A DNA stretch of 64,000 bases from Dehalococcoides mccartyi (GCA_945865925.1 CAMBFG010000001.1:370703-434702), one strand, 5' to 3'. Numbered from the stretch's first letter, positions 51,722 to 60,891 are shown. The notes: generated from the letters alone by a model not told the origin. Program-made: numbers and translations.

Positions 51722-52561
51722 TTAGCCCTCGGTCGTGCCGCGCTTCGCGACCGCGAAGACGGTCGTGTGGCGCTGGCGGATCAGTTCGCGACCGGCGCCA
51801 TCGTACGTCGAGCAGTCGAAGATGCCGTAGTGATGGCCCTTCCGCTCGTAGGTCTCGTGGAACGTCGCCGTCGTGACGAGGTCGGGCGTTCCTACGGCAG
51901 GCGCCAGCCACTGGATATGGCTTTTCGCGTGGATCGCCGGACCGTAGTCGTAGGTGTGATGCAGCACCCTGATCGGACGCGCCGCCACCCACGCCGGGTG
52001 GAGCCGCGCGTCCGGGCCGCGGAACAGCGCGTGGTCAGCCTCCTGGTGGTCCTTCACGAACTCCTCGGAGCCGCGGATGCCTTCTGGGCCGCCGAGGGGC
52101 GCCAACTGCCGCCCGATCGGCGCGATCTCCGGGATGAGTGTCGGGTGTACGCGCATCTCCGCCTCGGCGGGGCGCAGCGGCGTCTGCGTCAGCGTGTCGA
52201 GCCACGGCGCGTCGCCGAGGCCGAGTTCGCCGCTGATACGGTCGTGGCCGTCCGCCGCCGTGATCCGCAGCAGCCAGTGGTCGGCCTCAGGTGTCACGGA
52301 GATCGTCAGATCGTCGCCGGGATACGTCGGCCGGCGGAACGCGATCTCCACCCAGCCGTGATCCAACCAGCCCGTCCCCAGCGCGTCGAGGATGGCGGGA
52401 GACGCCCAGCCCCAGACCGTCGCCCCACCGACGAGCGCGGCCTGATAGCCGTACTCCTTCGCGCCATCCGTCGAGTGGATCGCGTTACCGATGTCCGGCC
52501 GGTCCGGGTTGCCGAGGAATGCGGTGATCTTCCGCTCCCCGCTCTTTCGCTCTGTGGTCAT
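51722..52561 (-). CDS. MaoC-like double hotdog dehydratase
   Basis: A 279-residue protein with two hotdog-like halves. The first has NAIHSTDGAKEYGYQAALVGGATVWGWASPAIL, the MaoC/hydratase-2-like motif region; a second half follows at about 130-279 (WLAPAVGTPDLVTTATFHETYERKGHHYG). Double-hotdog proteins of this kind hydrate or dehydrate acyl-CoA esters. It sits between the two CoA-transferase pairs (10 and 21 bp gaps), consistent with a shared CoA-thioester pathway. Confidence 0.8.
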   Translation of the reverse strand: MTTERKSGERKITAFLGNPDRPDIGNAIHSTDGAKEYGYQAALVGGATVWGWASPAILDALGTGWLDHGWVEIAFRRPTYPGDDLTISVTPEADHWLLRITAADGHDRISGELGLGDAPWLDTLTQTPLRPAEAEMRVHPTLIPEIAPIGRQLAPLGGPEGIRGSEEFVKDHQEADHALFRGPDARLHPAWVAARPIRVLHHTYDYGPAIHAKSHIQWLAPAVGTPDLVTTATFHETYERKGHHYGIFDCSTYDGAGRELIRQRHTTVFAVAKRGTTEG

Positions 52562-52570
52562 ACGAACCCC

Positions 52571-53719
52571 CTACTCGCTCGGTGCGCCGAGCCATTCGTG
52601 CAGGACTTCGATCGTGTGCTCGCCGGGGTCCTCAGACCACGGCCGGTCGGCCTCGGCTGGCCCGCCTTCGAGGCGAAACGGACGGCCCGGCACGCGGACG
52701 TCGAAGCCGCGCGGGCCGGGGATCGTGCGCATGAAGTCGCGCGCCTCGAGTTGCGGGCACGAAAAGAGATCGTCCACGGTCTGGACGAGGGCAAACGTGA
52801 GGTGCAGCTTCTCCGCCTGCTCGAACCACTCCTGCGCCGTCTGGCGCTGGAACGGTGGCACGAACAGGTCGAGGAACTCCTGGTAGTGCTGCATCCGGCC
52901 CTCAGCCGTCTGAAAGCGATCCTCCGCGAGCCTCGGCTCGTTCAGGAGCACTGCGACGCCCTTCATGTCCATCGTCGCGACGGCACCCGGGGCGCAGTAC
53001 ACGAACCGATCGGACGCGGGCACCATCCGTAACCCCTGTTTGACGCGCTGCTCGCGACGGAACACCTCGCCACGGCTCACGTAACCCGAGGTCTGCGAGT
53101 AGGTGTGTCCGGCCATCGCCTCGACCATCGCGACGTCGACGCGGCGCGTGACACCGTCCTTGCGTGCGGATCGGTTCGCCGCGAGCGCCGCCGAGGCCGC
53201 CGCAATCCCCCCCGCCATCGAGGCCGCATATGGCGGCAACTGCATCGGCGGCTGGTCGTACTCGCCTGTGAGGAACATGAGGCCGCTCGCCGCCTGGATG
53301 ACGAGGTCGCTCGCCGCCCACGACGATCGAGGCCCGCTCAGCCCGAAGGGCGACACCGAGACGACCGCACCGCGCGGCTCCAGCGTCTGGAACAGCGCCG
53401 CGTCGAGGCCCGACTCAGTACACCCACCGATCGAGAAGTCGCCCACCACGACGTCGGCGGAGTTCGCGAGACCTTCGATGATCTCCGCGTCACCCTCGAC
53501 CCAGCGCTTGCCGTGGTTCACGAAGGCGAATGCGCCACCCTCGCCGCTGCCCCAGCGGCCACCACGTAGCCGGCCGGCCTCACCGTCCTTCGGCTCCACC
53601 TTCACCACGTCCCAGCCGACCTCGGCCAGCAGTTTCGTGGTGTACGCCGCGCCCACGCCGGTGGCGAGGTCGAGCGCACGAGGTCGGCGCGCAGGTTGAG
53701 CAGCTGAGTCGGCGGTCAT
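52571..53719 (-). CDS. family III CoA-transferase-like subunit lacking catalytic Asp
   Basis: A 382-residue CaiB/BaiF-family protein starting at ATG 53719, overlapping the upstream gene by 4 bp. ALDLATGVGAAYTTKLLAEVGWDVVKVEPKDGEAGRLR and GKRWVEGDAEI mark the N-terminal domain; SPFGLSGPRS and a C-terminal PQLEARDFMRTIP follow. The catalytic Asp position reads YAASMAGGIAAA, so Asp is replaced by Ala. It is the inactive half of the second pair, next to the Asp-containing gene at 53716-54951. Confidence 0.86.
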   Translation of the reverse strand: MTADSAAQPARRPRALDLATGVGAAYTTKLLAEVGWDVVKVEPKDGEAGRLRGGRWGSGEGGAFAFVNHGKRWVEGDAEIIEGLANSADVVVGDFSIGGCTESGLDAALFQTLEPRGAVVSVSPFGLSGPRSSWAASDLVIQAASGLMFLTGEYDQPPMQLPPYAASMAGGIAAASAALAANRSARKDGVTRRVDVAMVEAMAGHTYSQTSGYVSRGEVFRREQRVKQGLRMVPASDRFVYCAPGAVATMDMKGVAVLLNEPRLAEDRFQTAEGRMQHYQEFLDLFVPPFQRQTAQEWFEQAEKLHLTFALVQTVDDLFSCPQLEARDFMRTIPGPRGFDVRVPGRPFRLEGGPAEADRPWSEDPGEHTIEVLHEWLGAPSE

Positions 53720-54951
53720 CGTGCGAACCTCTGCCAGCCGTCGTAGACCTCGTCCACCCGGCTGAGTTCGCCACGGTCGATCCGCAGCGCGATCTGCTCC
53801 GGCGTGGCGCGCGGTCGAGGCTTCGGCGCGGGCAGCGAGCCCGCCGCGCCCGATTCGATGGCTACCGCGATCTCCGCAGGAGACAGCCCGGCGACTTCGG
53901 ACAGCACCCACTCGTTATCCTCACCCAGGCCGTGCGGCGCCGTCATCGGCACCTCGCGCCCATCACCGAACGTCGGGCCACCCACCGGCATCGAGGTCTC
54001 CCCCACGCCGAGGAGGCCGAAGTAGCCGCGTGTCCACAGGTGCGCGTCCGCGGACTGATCGGCGGCATCGGCGACTTCAGCGGCGGCGATGCCTGCCGCC
54101 TGCAGCGCCGCCACCACCTGGCCACCGTCGCGTCCGGAGAGCGATGCGCCAAGCGTCAGGTCAGCGCCCGTGCCGTCCTCGGACAGCGTGACGCTGAGGG
54201 CTGCCGCGAGCGCTGGCATCTGCTCGCGCGTCGCGGAGATCGCTACGTGCCGATCGAGGCCGATGGTGGAGAAGACGCCGTGGACGGCGTAGCGGGTGTC
54301 CCCGTTTCCCATCCGCTTCGGCAGCGGCGCACCGAACGAGCGCTCTGTCACCACCGGCCCGAGGTTGCTGATCTGCGTCTCGTAGAGCGAGATATCGATG
54401 TGCGTGCCCTCGCCGGTCGCGTCGCGATGGTCGAGCGCCGCGAGGAGCGCGAAGGCGGCGTTCAGCCCGCAGGTGTTGTCCGCGTAGACGATGGTGCCCG
54501 GACGCCCCGGCCAGGCATCGGCTGGCCCGATCATCTCGTTATGTCCACTCACTGCCTCGGCGCCGGGGCCGAAGAGTGGCCGCTCGCCCCATGGCCCGGT
54601 CGTGCCAAAGCCCGTGAGCGAGAGGTAGATGACATCCGGCTTCACTGCCTTGATCGAGGGGTAGTCGATGCCGAACTGACGCATCACCCGCGGCGTGAAG
54701 TTGTGCGCCACGATGTCGCATCCCGCCGCCACCCGCCGGAACAACTCCGGCCCGCCCTCAGACCCAAGGTCGAGGCCGAGCCGTCGCTTGCTGCGGAACA
54801 GGTCGGGCTCCGGCTGGGCCGCCGACCCGCGCTGATGCGACTCCACGCGGATCACCTCGGCACCCAGATCGGCGAGGTGACGCGTGGCGAAGGGAAGCGC
54901 GGCAGCCTGCTCCATGGAGAGCACACGGATGCCCTCAAGCGGTCGGTCCAT
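53716..54951 (-). CDS. family III CoA-transferase, Asp-containing subunit
   Basis: A 411-residue CaiB/BaiF-family protein starting at ATG 54951 with GGGGGAC upstream. LEGIRVLSMEQAAALPFATRHLADLGAEVIRVE, SKRRLGLDLGSEGG, HNFTPRVMRQFGIDY and LTGFGTTGPW are typical. The catalytic Asp is in YADNTCGLNAAFA. A C-terminal tail of about 70 residues after the usual end (LSPAEIAVAIESGAAG..., a helical region) is extra. Partner of the overlapping Asp-less gene. Confidence 0.88.
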   Translation of the reverse strand: MDRPLEGIRVLSMEQAAALPFATRHLADLGAEVIRVESHQRGSAAQPEPDLFRSKRRLGLDLGSEGGPELFRRVAAGCDIVAHNFTPRVMRQFGIDYPSIKAVKPDVIYLSLTGFGTTGPWGERPLFGPGAEAVSGHNEMIGPADAWPGRPGTIVYADNTCGLNAAFALLAALDHRDATGEGTHIDISLYETQISNLGPVVTERSFGAPLPKRMGNGDTRYAVHGVFSTIGLDRHVAISATREQMPALAAALSVTLSEDGTGADLTLGASLSGRDGGQVVAALQAAGIAAAEVADAADQSADAHLWTRGYFGLLGVGETSMPVGGPTFGDGREVPMTAPHGLGEDNEWVLSEVAGLSPAEIAVAIESGAAGSLPAPKPRPRATPEQIALRIDRGELSRVDEVYDGWQRFAR

Positions 54952-55041
54952 ACGTCCCCCTCTGGCGTCGGCGGACGATATCACTTTGCTGATATCGAGC
55001 GGAGAGCCGTCTGGCACCGTATCGAAGCCCTCAGACCCTGC

Positions 55042-55974
55042 CTAGAACATCGCGATCGGGTTCACCGGGGAGCCCGTCCCGCCCATCACCACCAGCGGCG
55101 CGATCGTCAGCATGAACTCGTACTGGCCGGTCTCCGCGCAGACCTCGGACAGCGCCTCGAAGTTGGCGTTGTCGAGGAGCGGCAGGCCCATGTGCGGGAT
55201 CGCGATCACGTGCAGCGGGATGCGCTCGCCGGTGTACTCCTGGCCAGACGCCTCCTGCAGGTCCCATCCCATCAGCGCTGCCCCGGTGTCTTGCAAAAAC
55301 TCGAGCACGGACACCGCCACGCCCGGCGTGTTCAACGGCATCGCCATCTCGAAGCCCGGGTTGGCACTCCAGAACCGGTCCGCGCCCGAACGGATCAGCA
55401 CGGCGTCGCCCGGCTGCGGCGTCAACCCCTGCTCCTTCGCCCAGTCTTCGAGGTCCCAGCCCTCGACCGGCTCACCGATCCGAACGTGGTCGTGGCCACG
55501 CATCTTCGGGATGTCGTACAGGATGCCGCGCGTGACGATGCCGTCCCGCCAGACGTCGATCGAGTTCGCGCCGGCGCCGGCCTCGGTCACGAGGGAGATC
55601 GGGCGGTCGTTCCACATCGGCCCACCGGGGCCAGCGAAGATGTGGCACAACGCATCGATGTGGGTGTTCACGAAGCCGTGGTACGAGACGCCGACGTAGT
55701 CGACCGTGCTCGCCGGGTTCACCGTCATCTTGTGGTCGGCAGGACGGCCGTTCCGCTTCGTGTCGGGCAGCACCGCCGCCGTCGCGAGCGGGTTCGCGCA
55801 GGACACGGTGCGCCCTTCACGGACGAGGGCCGCCGCGCGCTGCCGCACGTTGGAGTCGATGTAGTTGAGCGTGCCGAACTGATCCTCGGTGCCCCACTTG
55901 CCCCAGTTGTTGAGGCGCGTGCGATACGCCTGGTACTCCTCAGCGGTCGTCGGCTTCCGGTCACGCAGTCCCAC
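55042..55974 (-). CDS. cyclase/kynurenine formamidase-like metal-dependent hydrolase
   Basis: A 310-residue cyclase-family protein (PF04199). The start at GTG 55974 has GGGGG six bases upstream; ATG 55992 is an alternative. Metal-binding pattern: HGFVNTHIDALCH, a variant of the HxGTHxDxPxH motif, with TDVW-like and WDLQEASG segments later. It ends HMGLPLLDN...TIAPLVVMGGTGSPVNPIAMF. Family members hydrolyse amides or lactone-like rings. It overlaps the end of rarA by 14 bp and starts the acyl-CoA operon, 90 bp before the first CoA-transferase. Confidence 0.87.
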   Translation of the reverse strand: MGLRDRKPTTAEEYQAYRTRLNNWGKWGTEDQFGTLNYIDSNVRQRAAALVREGRTVSCANPLATAAVLPDTKRNGRPADHKMTVNPASTVDYVGVSYHGFVNTHIDALCHIFAGPGGPMWNDRPISLVTEAGAGANSIDVWRDGIVTRGILYDIPKMRGHDHVRIGEPVEGWDLEDWAKEQGLTPQPGDAVLIRSGADRFWSANPGFEMAMPLNTPGVAVSVLEFLQDTGAALMGWDLQEASGQEYTGERIPLHVIAIPHMGLPLLDNANFEALSEVCAETGQYEFMLTIAPLVVMGGTGSPVNPIAMF

Positions 55975-57358
55975 GGTCGTCCCCCTTCGCATCTTGCCTC
56001 GGGCCCCGCTGCGGGCCGCCGTCGAGGGGCTCCGAGCCGAGTGTCCCCGCACGGTAGTACTGGTGGCCCTCGGCGGAGGGTGGCCGGTGCGCCTGGTCGA
56101 CCACGTGGCCGGGCTCGTCGTGCGCGTAGCGGTAGCCCTGTCCGTAGCCAAGGGTGCGCATGAGGCCGGTCGCGGCGTTCCGCAGGTGCATCGGCACCGG
56201 GTCGTTGCGCGTGTTGCGCGCGTCCTCCGCCGCCGCCTCGTACGCCCGGTACGCGGAGTTCGACTTCGGCGCGCGGGCGAGGTAGACCACAGCCTCCGCC
56301 AGCGGCAGCCGCGCCTCCGGCATTCCGAGGAAGTGGCACGCCTGCTGCGCCGCCACGGCGATGGTCAGCGCCCGCGGATCCGCGAGGCCCACATCCTCCG
56401 CCGCGAGGATCACGATGCGCCGCGCGACGAACAGCGGGTCCTCGCCCGCCTCAAGCATCCGGGCGAGCCAGTACAGCGCGCCGTCCGGGTCGGAGTCGCG
56501 CATGCTCTTAATGAAGGCGGAGATCTGGTCGTAGTGGGCGTCACCCTCTTTGTCGTAGAGCAGCGTCGGATGCTGCGTGGCCTGCTCGACGGCGTCGAGG
56601 TCGAGCACACGCGCGCCGCCCTCGGCTGGCGTGATCCGCGTCGCGAGGTCGAGGATCGTGAGCCCCGCCCGTCCGTCGCCACCGGCCGCCCGCGCGATCG
56701 CCGAGAGCACCTCGTCGCTCGCCTGCACGCCCGCACCGCCGAGCCCGCGCTCAGCGTCCTCCAGCGTGCGCCGCAGGATCACCTCGATCTCGGAGGGTTC
56801 GAGGAGTTTCAGCACGAAGACGCGGCAGCGCGAGAGCAGCGGCGCGACGACATAAAACGAGGGGTTCTCCGTGGTCGCACCGATCAGCGTGACCGTCCCC
56901 GCCTCGACGTGCGGGAGCAACGCGTCTTGCTGTGCACGGTTAAACCGATGGATCTCGTCGATGAAGAGAATGGTGCGACGGCCGGTGATGCGCAGCCGGT
57001 CGCGCGCCTCCGCGACAGACTTCCGCATGTCCGCGACACCCGAGTTCACCGCGGACAACTCGTCGAAGTGACGCTGCGTCGCTCCCGCGATGATCGTCGC
57101 CAGCGTCGTCTTCCCGGTACCCGGCGGCCCCCACAGCACCATCGAGGGCACATCGTCGCCTTCGATCATGCGGCGAAGCGCAGTGCCCGGCCCGATCACC
57201 CCCTGCTGCCCCACGTACTCATCGAGGTTCCGGGGGCGCATCCGGGAGGCCAGCGGCGCACCTGCCTCGGACCCCGCACGAGCGGCGGCGCGGCCGGGTT
57301 CACCGAAGAACCCGCCCTGCAACCCGGGCACCACATCGCCAGTCCCACGCCTCGGCAT
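55961..57358 (-). CDS. rarA: replication-associated recombination protein A (MgsA/RarA AAA+ ATPase)
   Basis: A 465-residue AAA+ ATPase of the clamp-loader-related RarA/MgsA family, which acts at stalled replication forks. Walker A GPPGTGKT at 77-84, Walker [11 protein letters not shown], sensor 1 [10 protein letters not shown], an arginine-finger SRCRVF, and the RarA-typical C-terminal [23 protein letters not shown] segment. The first 40 residues are Gly/Ala-rich and non-conserved. It overlaps the cyclase gene, so it may be co-transcribed with the metabolic operon. Confidence 0.95.
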   Translation of the reverse strand: MPRRGTGDVVPGLQGGFFGEPGRAAARAGSEAGAPLASRMRPRNLDEYVGQQGVIGPGTALRRMIEGDDVPSMVLWGPPGTGKTTLATIIAGATQRHFDELSAVNSGVADMRKSVAEARDRLRITGRRTILFIDEIHRFNRAQQDALLPHVEAGTVTLIGATTENPSFYVVAPLLSRCRVFVLKLLEPSEIEVILRRTLEDAERGLGGAGVQASDEVLSAIARAAGGDGRAGLTILDLATRITPAEGGARVLDLDAVEQATQHPTLLYDKEGDAHYDQISAFIKSMRDSDPDGALYWLARMLEAGEDPLFVARRIVILAAEDVGLADPRALTIAVAAQQACHFLGMPEARLPLAEAVVYLARAPKSNSAYRAYEAAAEDARNTRNDPVPMHLRNAATGLMRTLGYGQGYRYAHDEPGHVVDQAHRPPSAEGHQYYRAGTLGSEPLDGGPQRGPRQDAKGDDRGTA

Positions 57359-57367
57359 GGCCGCAGT

Positions 57368-57916
57368 CTAGCCCTGCGAGGGTGGCGGGATGTGCCGGTC
57401 GCGGTCGAACGGGAAGGTCTGCGCCGCGACCTGCTGGACGACCTCAGCCGTCTCCGCGCGGAGGCGGGCGACGAGGTCGGCGGGGTACGCCCAGCGCTCG
57501 CTGTGCTCGATGAACTCATCCTCGTCGTGGACCTCGACGCCGTGGTCGTAGCGCAGCACGTCCAGGTCCAGGTCGACCCAGCGGATCGTGTCACCGTCGA
57601 AGGTGGGGGGCGACGCGAGGTTCACGTACGTCAGTTGGCCGCGCTCGCCGGTGGGCTGGTGCTGGTGCATGACGTTGTACCGGCGGTCGTCTCGGAAGAA
57701 CAGCATCGTGAACGGGTACATCAGGACGCCCTCGCCTCGATACCCCACCCAGCGAGTGCCGGGGCGGATCCAGCAGCGGAGCATCGCGCCGTGCTCGTCC
57801 AGCAGGAGCGCGTCGTACTGGTAATGCGGCGACCCATCGAACTTAGTGGACGCGATATGCACCGGCCGGCCGGTCGAGAAGTCGGGAAGTGGGGTTTCTG
57901 TGGGCATCTCGGGCAT
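57368..57916 (-). CDS. DUF402 family protein
   Basis: A 182-residue beta-barrel DUF402 protein; the start is ATG 57916 or 57907. Features: RPVHIASTKFDGSPHYQYDALLLDEHG, a run of Trp/Arg (CWIRPGTRWVGYRGEG), FRDDRRYNVM, YVNLASPPTFDGDTIRWVDLDLDVLRYDHGVEVHDEDEF, the conserved acidic DLDLD...DxDE pattern of this family. DUF402 members include phosphohydrolases (NtdP-like) and RNA-binding FAU-1. It is 9 bp upstream of rarA on the same strand. Confidence 0.85.
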   Translation of the reverse strand: MPEMPTETPLPDFSTGRPVHIASTKFDGSPHYQYDALLLDEHGAMLRCWIRPGTRWVGYRGEGVLMYPFTMLFFRDDRRYNVMHQHQPTGERGQLTYVNLASPPTFDGDTIRWVDLDLDVLRYDHGVEVHDEDEFIEHSERWAYPADLVARLRAETAEVVQQVAAQTFPFDRDRHIPPPSQG

Positions 57917-57998
57917 CGGGCGGCATCGTACCCCCGGTGGTGCGGAGGTACGATGGAGGCTGCGCGGCGCGGCAGCCGCACCCGAGGGAGACGCCCGA

Positions 57999-59477
57999 GT
58001 GACGACGGCAGCGCGCACTGACTACGAGGCCGTGATTGGCGTCGAAGTCCACATCCAGTTGAAGACCAAGTCCAAGATGTTCTGCGGCTGCAATCGCGAA
58101 TACTTCGACACGGAGCCGAACAGCCACGTCTGCCCCGTCTGCCTCGGCATGCCTGGGATGCTCCCGGTCATCAACGAACAGGCCGTCACCTACACCCTGC
58201 TCGCCGGCCTCGCGATGGGCTGCGAGATCCCCCGCCACGCGAAGTTCGACCGCAAGAACTACCCCTACCCGGACCTCATGAAGGGCTACCAGATCTCGCA
58301 GTTCGACCAGCCGTTCTGCGTTGGCGGCACCCTCACCATCGAGGTCGACGGCGCCCTGCAGGTCGTCCACCTCGAGCGCATCCACCTCGAGGAGGACACC
58401 GCGCGCCTGCTGCACCGCGACGACGGTGCCGAGTCGTACTCGCTGCTGGACGTGAACCGCTCCGGGTCGCCGCTCATGGAACTCGTGACGACGCCAGACA
58501 TGCACTCGGGCGCCGAGGCCGCAGCGTTCCTGCGCAAACTGCGCCAGACCATGCGCTACCTCGGCATTGCGGACGCGGACATGGAGAAGGGCGGCATGCG
58601 CGCGGACGCCAACGTCTCGATCCGCCCGCGCGGCCAGGCAGAACTCGGCCGCAAGGTCGAGGTGAAGAACATGAACTCGTTCCGCGCCGTCCAGCGCGCC
58701 ATCGAGTTCGAGATCGAGCGCCAGTCACGGCTTGCAGATGCGGGCGAGCGGATCAAGCAGGAGACGCGCGGGTATGTGGACGCCACGGGCGAGACGGTGT
58801 CGCAGCGCTCTAAGGAAGAGGCGAACGACTACCGCTACTTCCCGGAGCCCGACCTGCCCCCCATGGTGATCGAGCCCGCCACCACCGAGGCGGTGCGCGC
58901 GCGGCTGCCGGAACTGCCGGACGCCCGCCGCGAGCGCTTCGTCCGCGAATACGGCCTGACGCCAGACGAGGCGCGCACGTTGACGGAGTCGCACACCACC
59001 GCCGACACGTACGAGGAGTCCGTGCGCCTCGCTGGCACCCCCCTGGCTCGGCCGGTGGCCCTCTGGTTCATCGGCGAGGTCGCGCGGCGGCTCAACACGC
59101 TCGGGCACGCCGACGCCGAACTCTCCGACACGAAGGTGACCCCTGCCCACATCGCCGAACTGACGCGCCTCGTCGCTGACGGTGCGGTCACGGGCAGCAC
59201 CGCGAAGGACATCCTGGACGCCGCCTTCGAATCTGGCGACAGGCCAGCCGCCATCGTGGACGCCCGCGGCCTCCGCGTCGTCCGCGACGAGGGTGCCGTC
59301 GAGGCGGTCGTGAAGGCCGCCATCGAGGGCAACCCGAAGGCGGTGGCGGACTACCGCGCCGGGAAGCAAGCGGCGGTCGGATTCCTCGTGGGCCAGGTCA
59401 TGCGAGAGATGAAGGGCCGGGCGGACGCGAACGGCGTAGCGGACATCGTCCGCCGGCTGCTGGACGTCACGATATGA
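57999..59477 (+). CDS. gatB: aspartyl/glutamyl-tRNA amidotransferase subunit B
   Basis: A 492-residue GatB starting at GTG 57999 with GAGGGAG eight bases before. It begins YEAVIGVEVHIQLKTKSKMFC, has zinc-ligand Cys (CGCNRE, CPVCLGMPG), KNYPYPDLMKGYQISQFDQP, LDVNRSGSPLMELVT, KVEVKNMNSFRAV and the YqeY-like C-terminal domain ending ADIVRRLLDVTI. It activates the misacylated Glu-tRNA-Gln or Asp-tRNA-Asn for amidation. gatA and gatC are not in the window; gltX-tRNA-Gln at 29 kb fits an indirect Gln-tRNA pathway. Confidence 0.97.
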   Translation: MTTAARTDYEAVIGVEVHIQLKTKSKMFCGCNREYFDTEPNSHVCPVCLGMPGMLPVINEQAVTYTLLAGLAMGCEIPRHAKFDRKNYPYPDLMKGYQISQFDQPFCVGGTLTIEVDGALQVVHLERIHLEEDTARLLHRDDGAESYSLLDVNRSGSPLMELVTTPDMHSGAEAAAFLRKLRQTMRYLGIADADMEKGGMRADANVSIRPRGQAELGRKVEVKNMNSFRAVQRAIEFEIERQSRLADAGERIKQETRGYVDATGETVSQRSKEEANDYRYFPEPDLPPMVIEPATTEAVRARLPELPDARRERFVREYGLTPDEARTLTESHTTADTYEESVRLAGTPLARPVALWFIGEVARRLNTLGHADAELSDTKVTPAHIAELTRLVADGAVTGSTAKDILDAAFESGDRPAAIVDARGLRVVRDEGAVEAVVKAAIEGNPKAVADYRAGKQAAVGFLVGQVMREMKGRADANGVADIVRRLLDVTI

Positions 59478-59485
59478 GCGACCGT

Positions 59486-59514
59486 TTGACCGACGGATCA
59501 GTTGACGGTTTACT
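59486..59514 (+). promoter_or_regulatory. candidate promoter of yvcK inside the gatB-yvcK junction
   Basis: TTGACC (59486-59491) and TTTACT (59509-59514) are spaced by 17 bp. A GAGGG (59535-59539) and GTG start (59546) follow at the expected distances. The region has rare codons (TTA, CTA, AGG) if read as coding, supporting a non-coding function. Confidence 0.55.
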
Positions 59515-59545
59515 ACCTGCGGGCGGGCTGCAAGCGAGGGCACGC

Positions 59546-60862
59546 GTGAGTCGCGATAACCTGAGCAAGTGGCTCTATGTAGGGCTACACGTCAAGCGCT
59601 GGTTAGCGCTCCTCGTCATTGCCGTGGCGATGATGGGTCTCGGCTTCGCCTACCTCCTCCGCGAGGCTTACGTCTCCTACACCTTCCCGGCGTGGATGTA
59701 CTACGCGACGCTGCAGTTCATCCCTCGCTGGCTGCGCGGCCTGATGTTTGTGTTCATCGCGGGCTCCACAACGGTCGTCGCCGGCTGGAAACTGAACCAG
59801 TCGCTCGCCACGGCCCTGCTGCCCGGCAGCCCCCGCACCTCCGACCTCGTCGACCTCGTCTACCGCAGCCGCACACGCGACCGCGGGCCGAAGATCGTCG
59901 CCATCGGCGGCGGGACCGGGCTCTCCAACCTCCTCCGCGGGCTGAAGGAGTACTCCTCCAACCTGACGGCCATCGTCACCGTCGCTGACGACGGCGGCTC
60001 CTCTGGACGCCTCCGTCGCGACATGAATGTGATCCCTCCCGGCGACATCCGGAACTGCATCGCCGCGCTCGCGGACGCCGAACCACTGGTGACGCAACTC
60101 TTCCAGTACCGCTTCGACGAACACGCCGGCGAGGGCATGGCGGGCCATTCCTTCGGCAACCTCTTCATCGCCGCAATGGCGGAGGTCACCGGGAGCATGG
60201 AGAGAGCGATCCTAGAGACCTCCCGCGTGCTTCTGGTCCGAGGTGCGATCATGCCGTCCTCGCTGGCGGACGTACGCCTGAACGCGCGATACGCGGACGG
60301 CTCCACCGTGACGGGGGAGTCGAACATCCCCGAGCAGGGGTCGCCGCCCATCGAGGTCTGGATCGAGCCTCGCGAGGCGCTGGCACACCCGGCGGCGGTC
60401 GCGGCGATCCGGCAGGCTGACCTCATCGTGATGGGCCCAGGGAGCCTGTACACCTCGGTGCTGCCGAACCTGCTGGTGAAGGAAATCGGGAAGGCCGTGA
60501 TGGAGTCCGGCGCCCACAAGATCTACATCGCGAACGTAGCCACGCAACGCGGCGAGACGGACGGCTATACCGCCGCCGACCACTACACCGCGATCCGCCG
60601 CCATCTGGGCGAAGGCGTCGTCGACATGGTGCTCGCGAACAGCAACCTGCCCTCCGAGCCGCTTCCGGCGACATGGCAGTCTGAGCCGGTGCTCGCCCCC
60701 GGGGATGCCGACTACGGCGGGGCACGCCTCGTCCTGGCCGACCTCGTCGACCGCGAAAAGCGCTACCGCCACGACACGCAGGCGCTCTCCGCCGCGATCA
60801 TGCGGGCCTACTTCGAGCGTGACCTCCGAGGCCTCGCGCCTCTCGCCTACGCCCGCGACTAG
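59546..60862 (+). CDS. yvcK: YvcK/CofD-like gluconeogenesis factor with N-terminal membrane helices
   Basis: A 438-residue protein starting at GTG 59546; an upstream ATG (59474, overlapping the gatB stop) is possible but the extra 24 codons are atypical and contain a promoter-like sequence. Two membrane helices (about 17-38 and 60-80) precede the YvcK domain: IVAIGGGTGLSNLLRGLKEYSSNLTAIVTVADDGGSSGRLR, PPGDIRNCIAALAD, FRFDEH-type HSFGNLFIAAM, and MGPGSLYTSVLPNLLV. YvcK binds UDP-sugars and controls cell-wall precursor flow and growth on gluconeogenic carbon. The membrane segment suggests a membrane-tethered form. Confidence 0.93.
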   Translation: MSRDNLSKWLYVGLHVKRWLALLVIAVAMMGLGFAYLLREAYVSYTFPAWMYYATLQFIPRWLRGLMFVFIAGSTTVVAGWKLNQSLATALLPGSPRTSDLVDLVYRSRTRDRGPKIVAIGGGTGLSNLLRGLKEYSSNLTAIVTVADDGGSSGRLRRDMNVIPPGDIRNCIAALADAEPLVTQLFQYRFDEHAGEGMAGHSFGNLFIAAMAEVTGSMERAILETSRVLLVRGAIMPSSLADVRLNARYADGSTVTGESNIPEQGSPPIEVWIEPREALAHPAAVAAIRQADLIVMGPGSLYTSVLPNLLVKEIGKAVMESGAHKIYIANVATQRGETDGYTAADHYTAIRRHLGEGVVDMVLANSNLPSEPLPATWQSEPVLAPGDADYGGARLVLADLVDREKRYRHDTQALSAAIMRAYFERDLRGLAPLAYARD

Positions 60863-60891
60863 CCACCTGCGGGCTTGCCGCCGAGGGTGGC
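60862..60891 (+). terminator. candidate terminator between yvcK and secG
   Basis: A two-part hairpin: outer GCCACC/GGTGGC (60862-60867 and 60886-60891) and inner GCGG/CCGC stem around GCTTG. No T-run follows. It might attenuate rather than stop read-through into secG. Confidence 0.35.

Noticed and set aside
53530..56163. An 877-codon plus-strand open frame
   Set aside because: It runs antisense through the two CoA-transferases and the cyclase, all with clear motifs; its own sequence is Arg/His-rich and motif-free.
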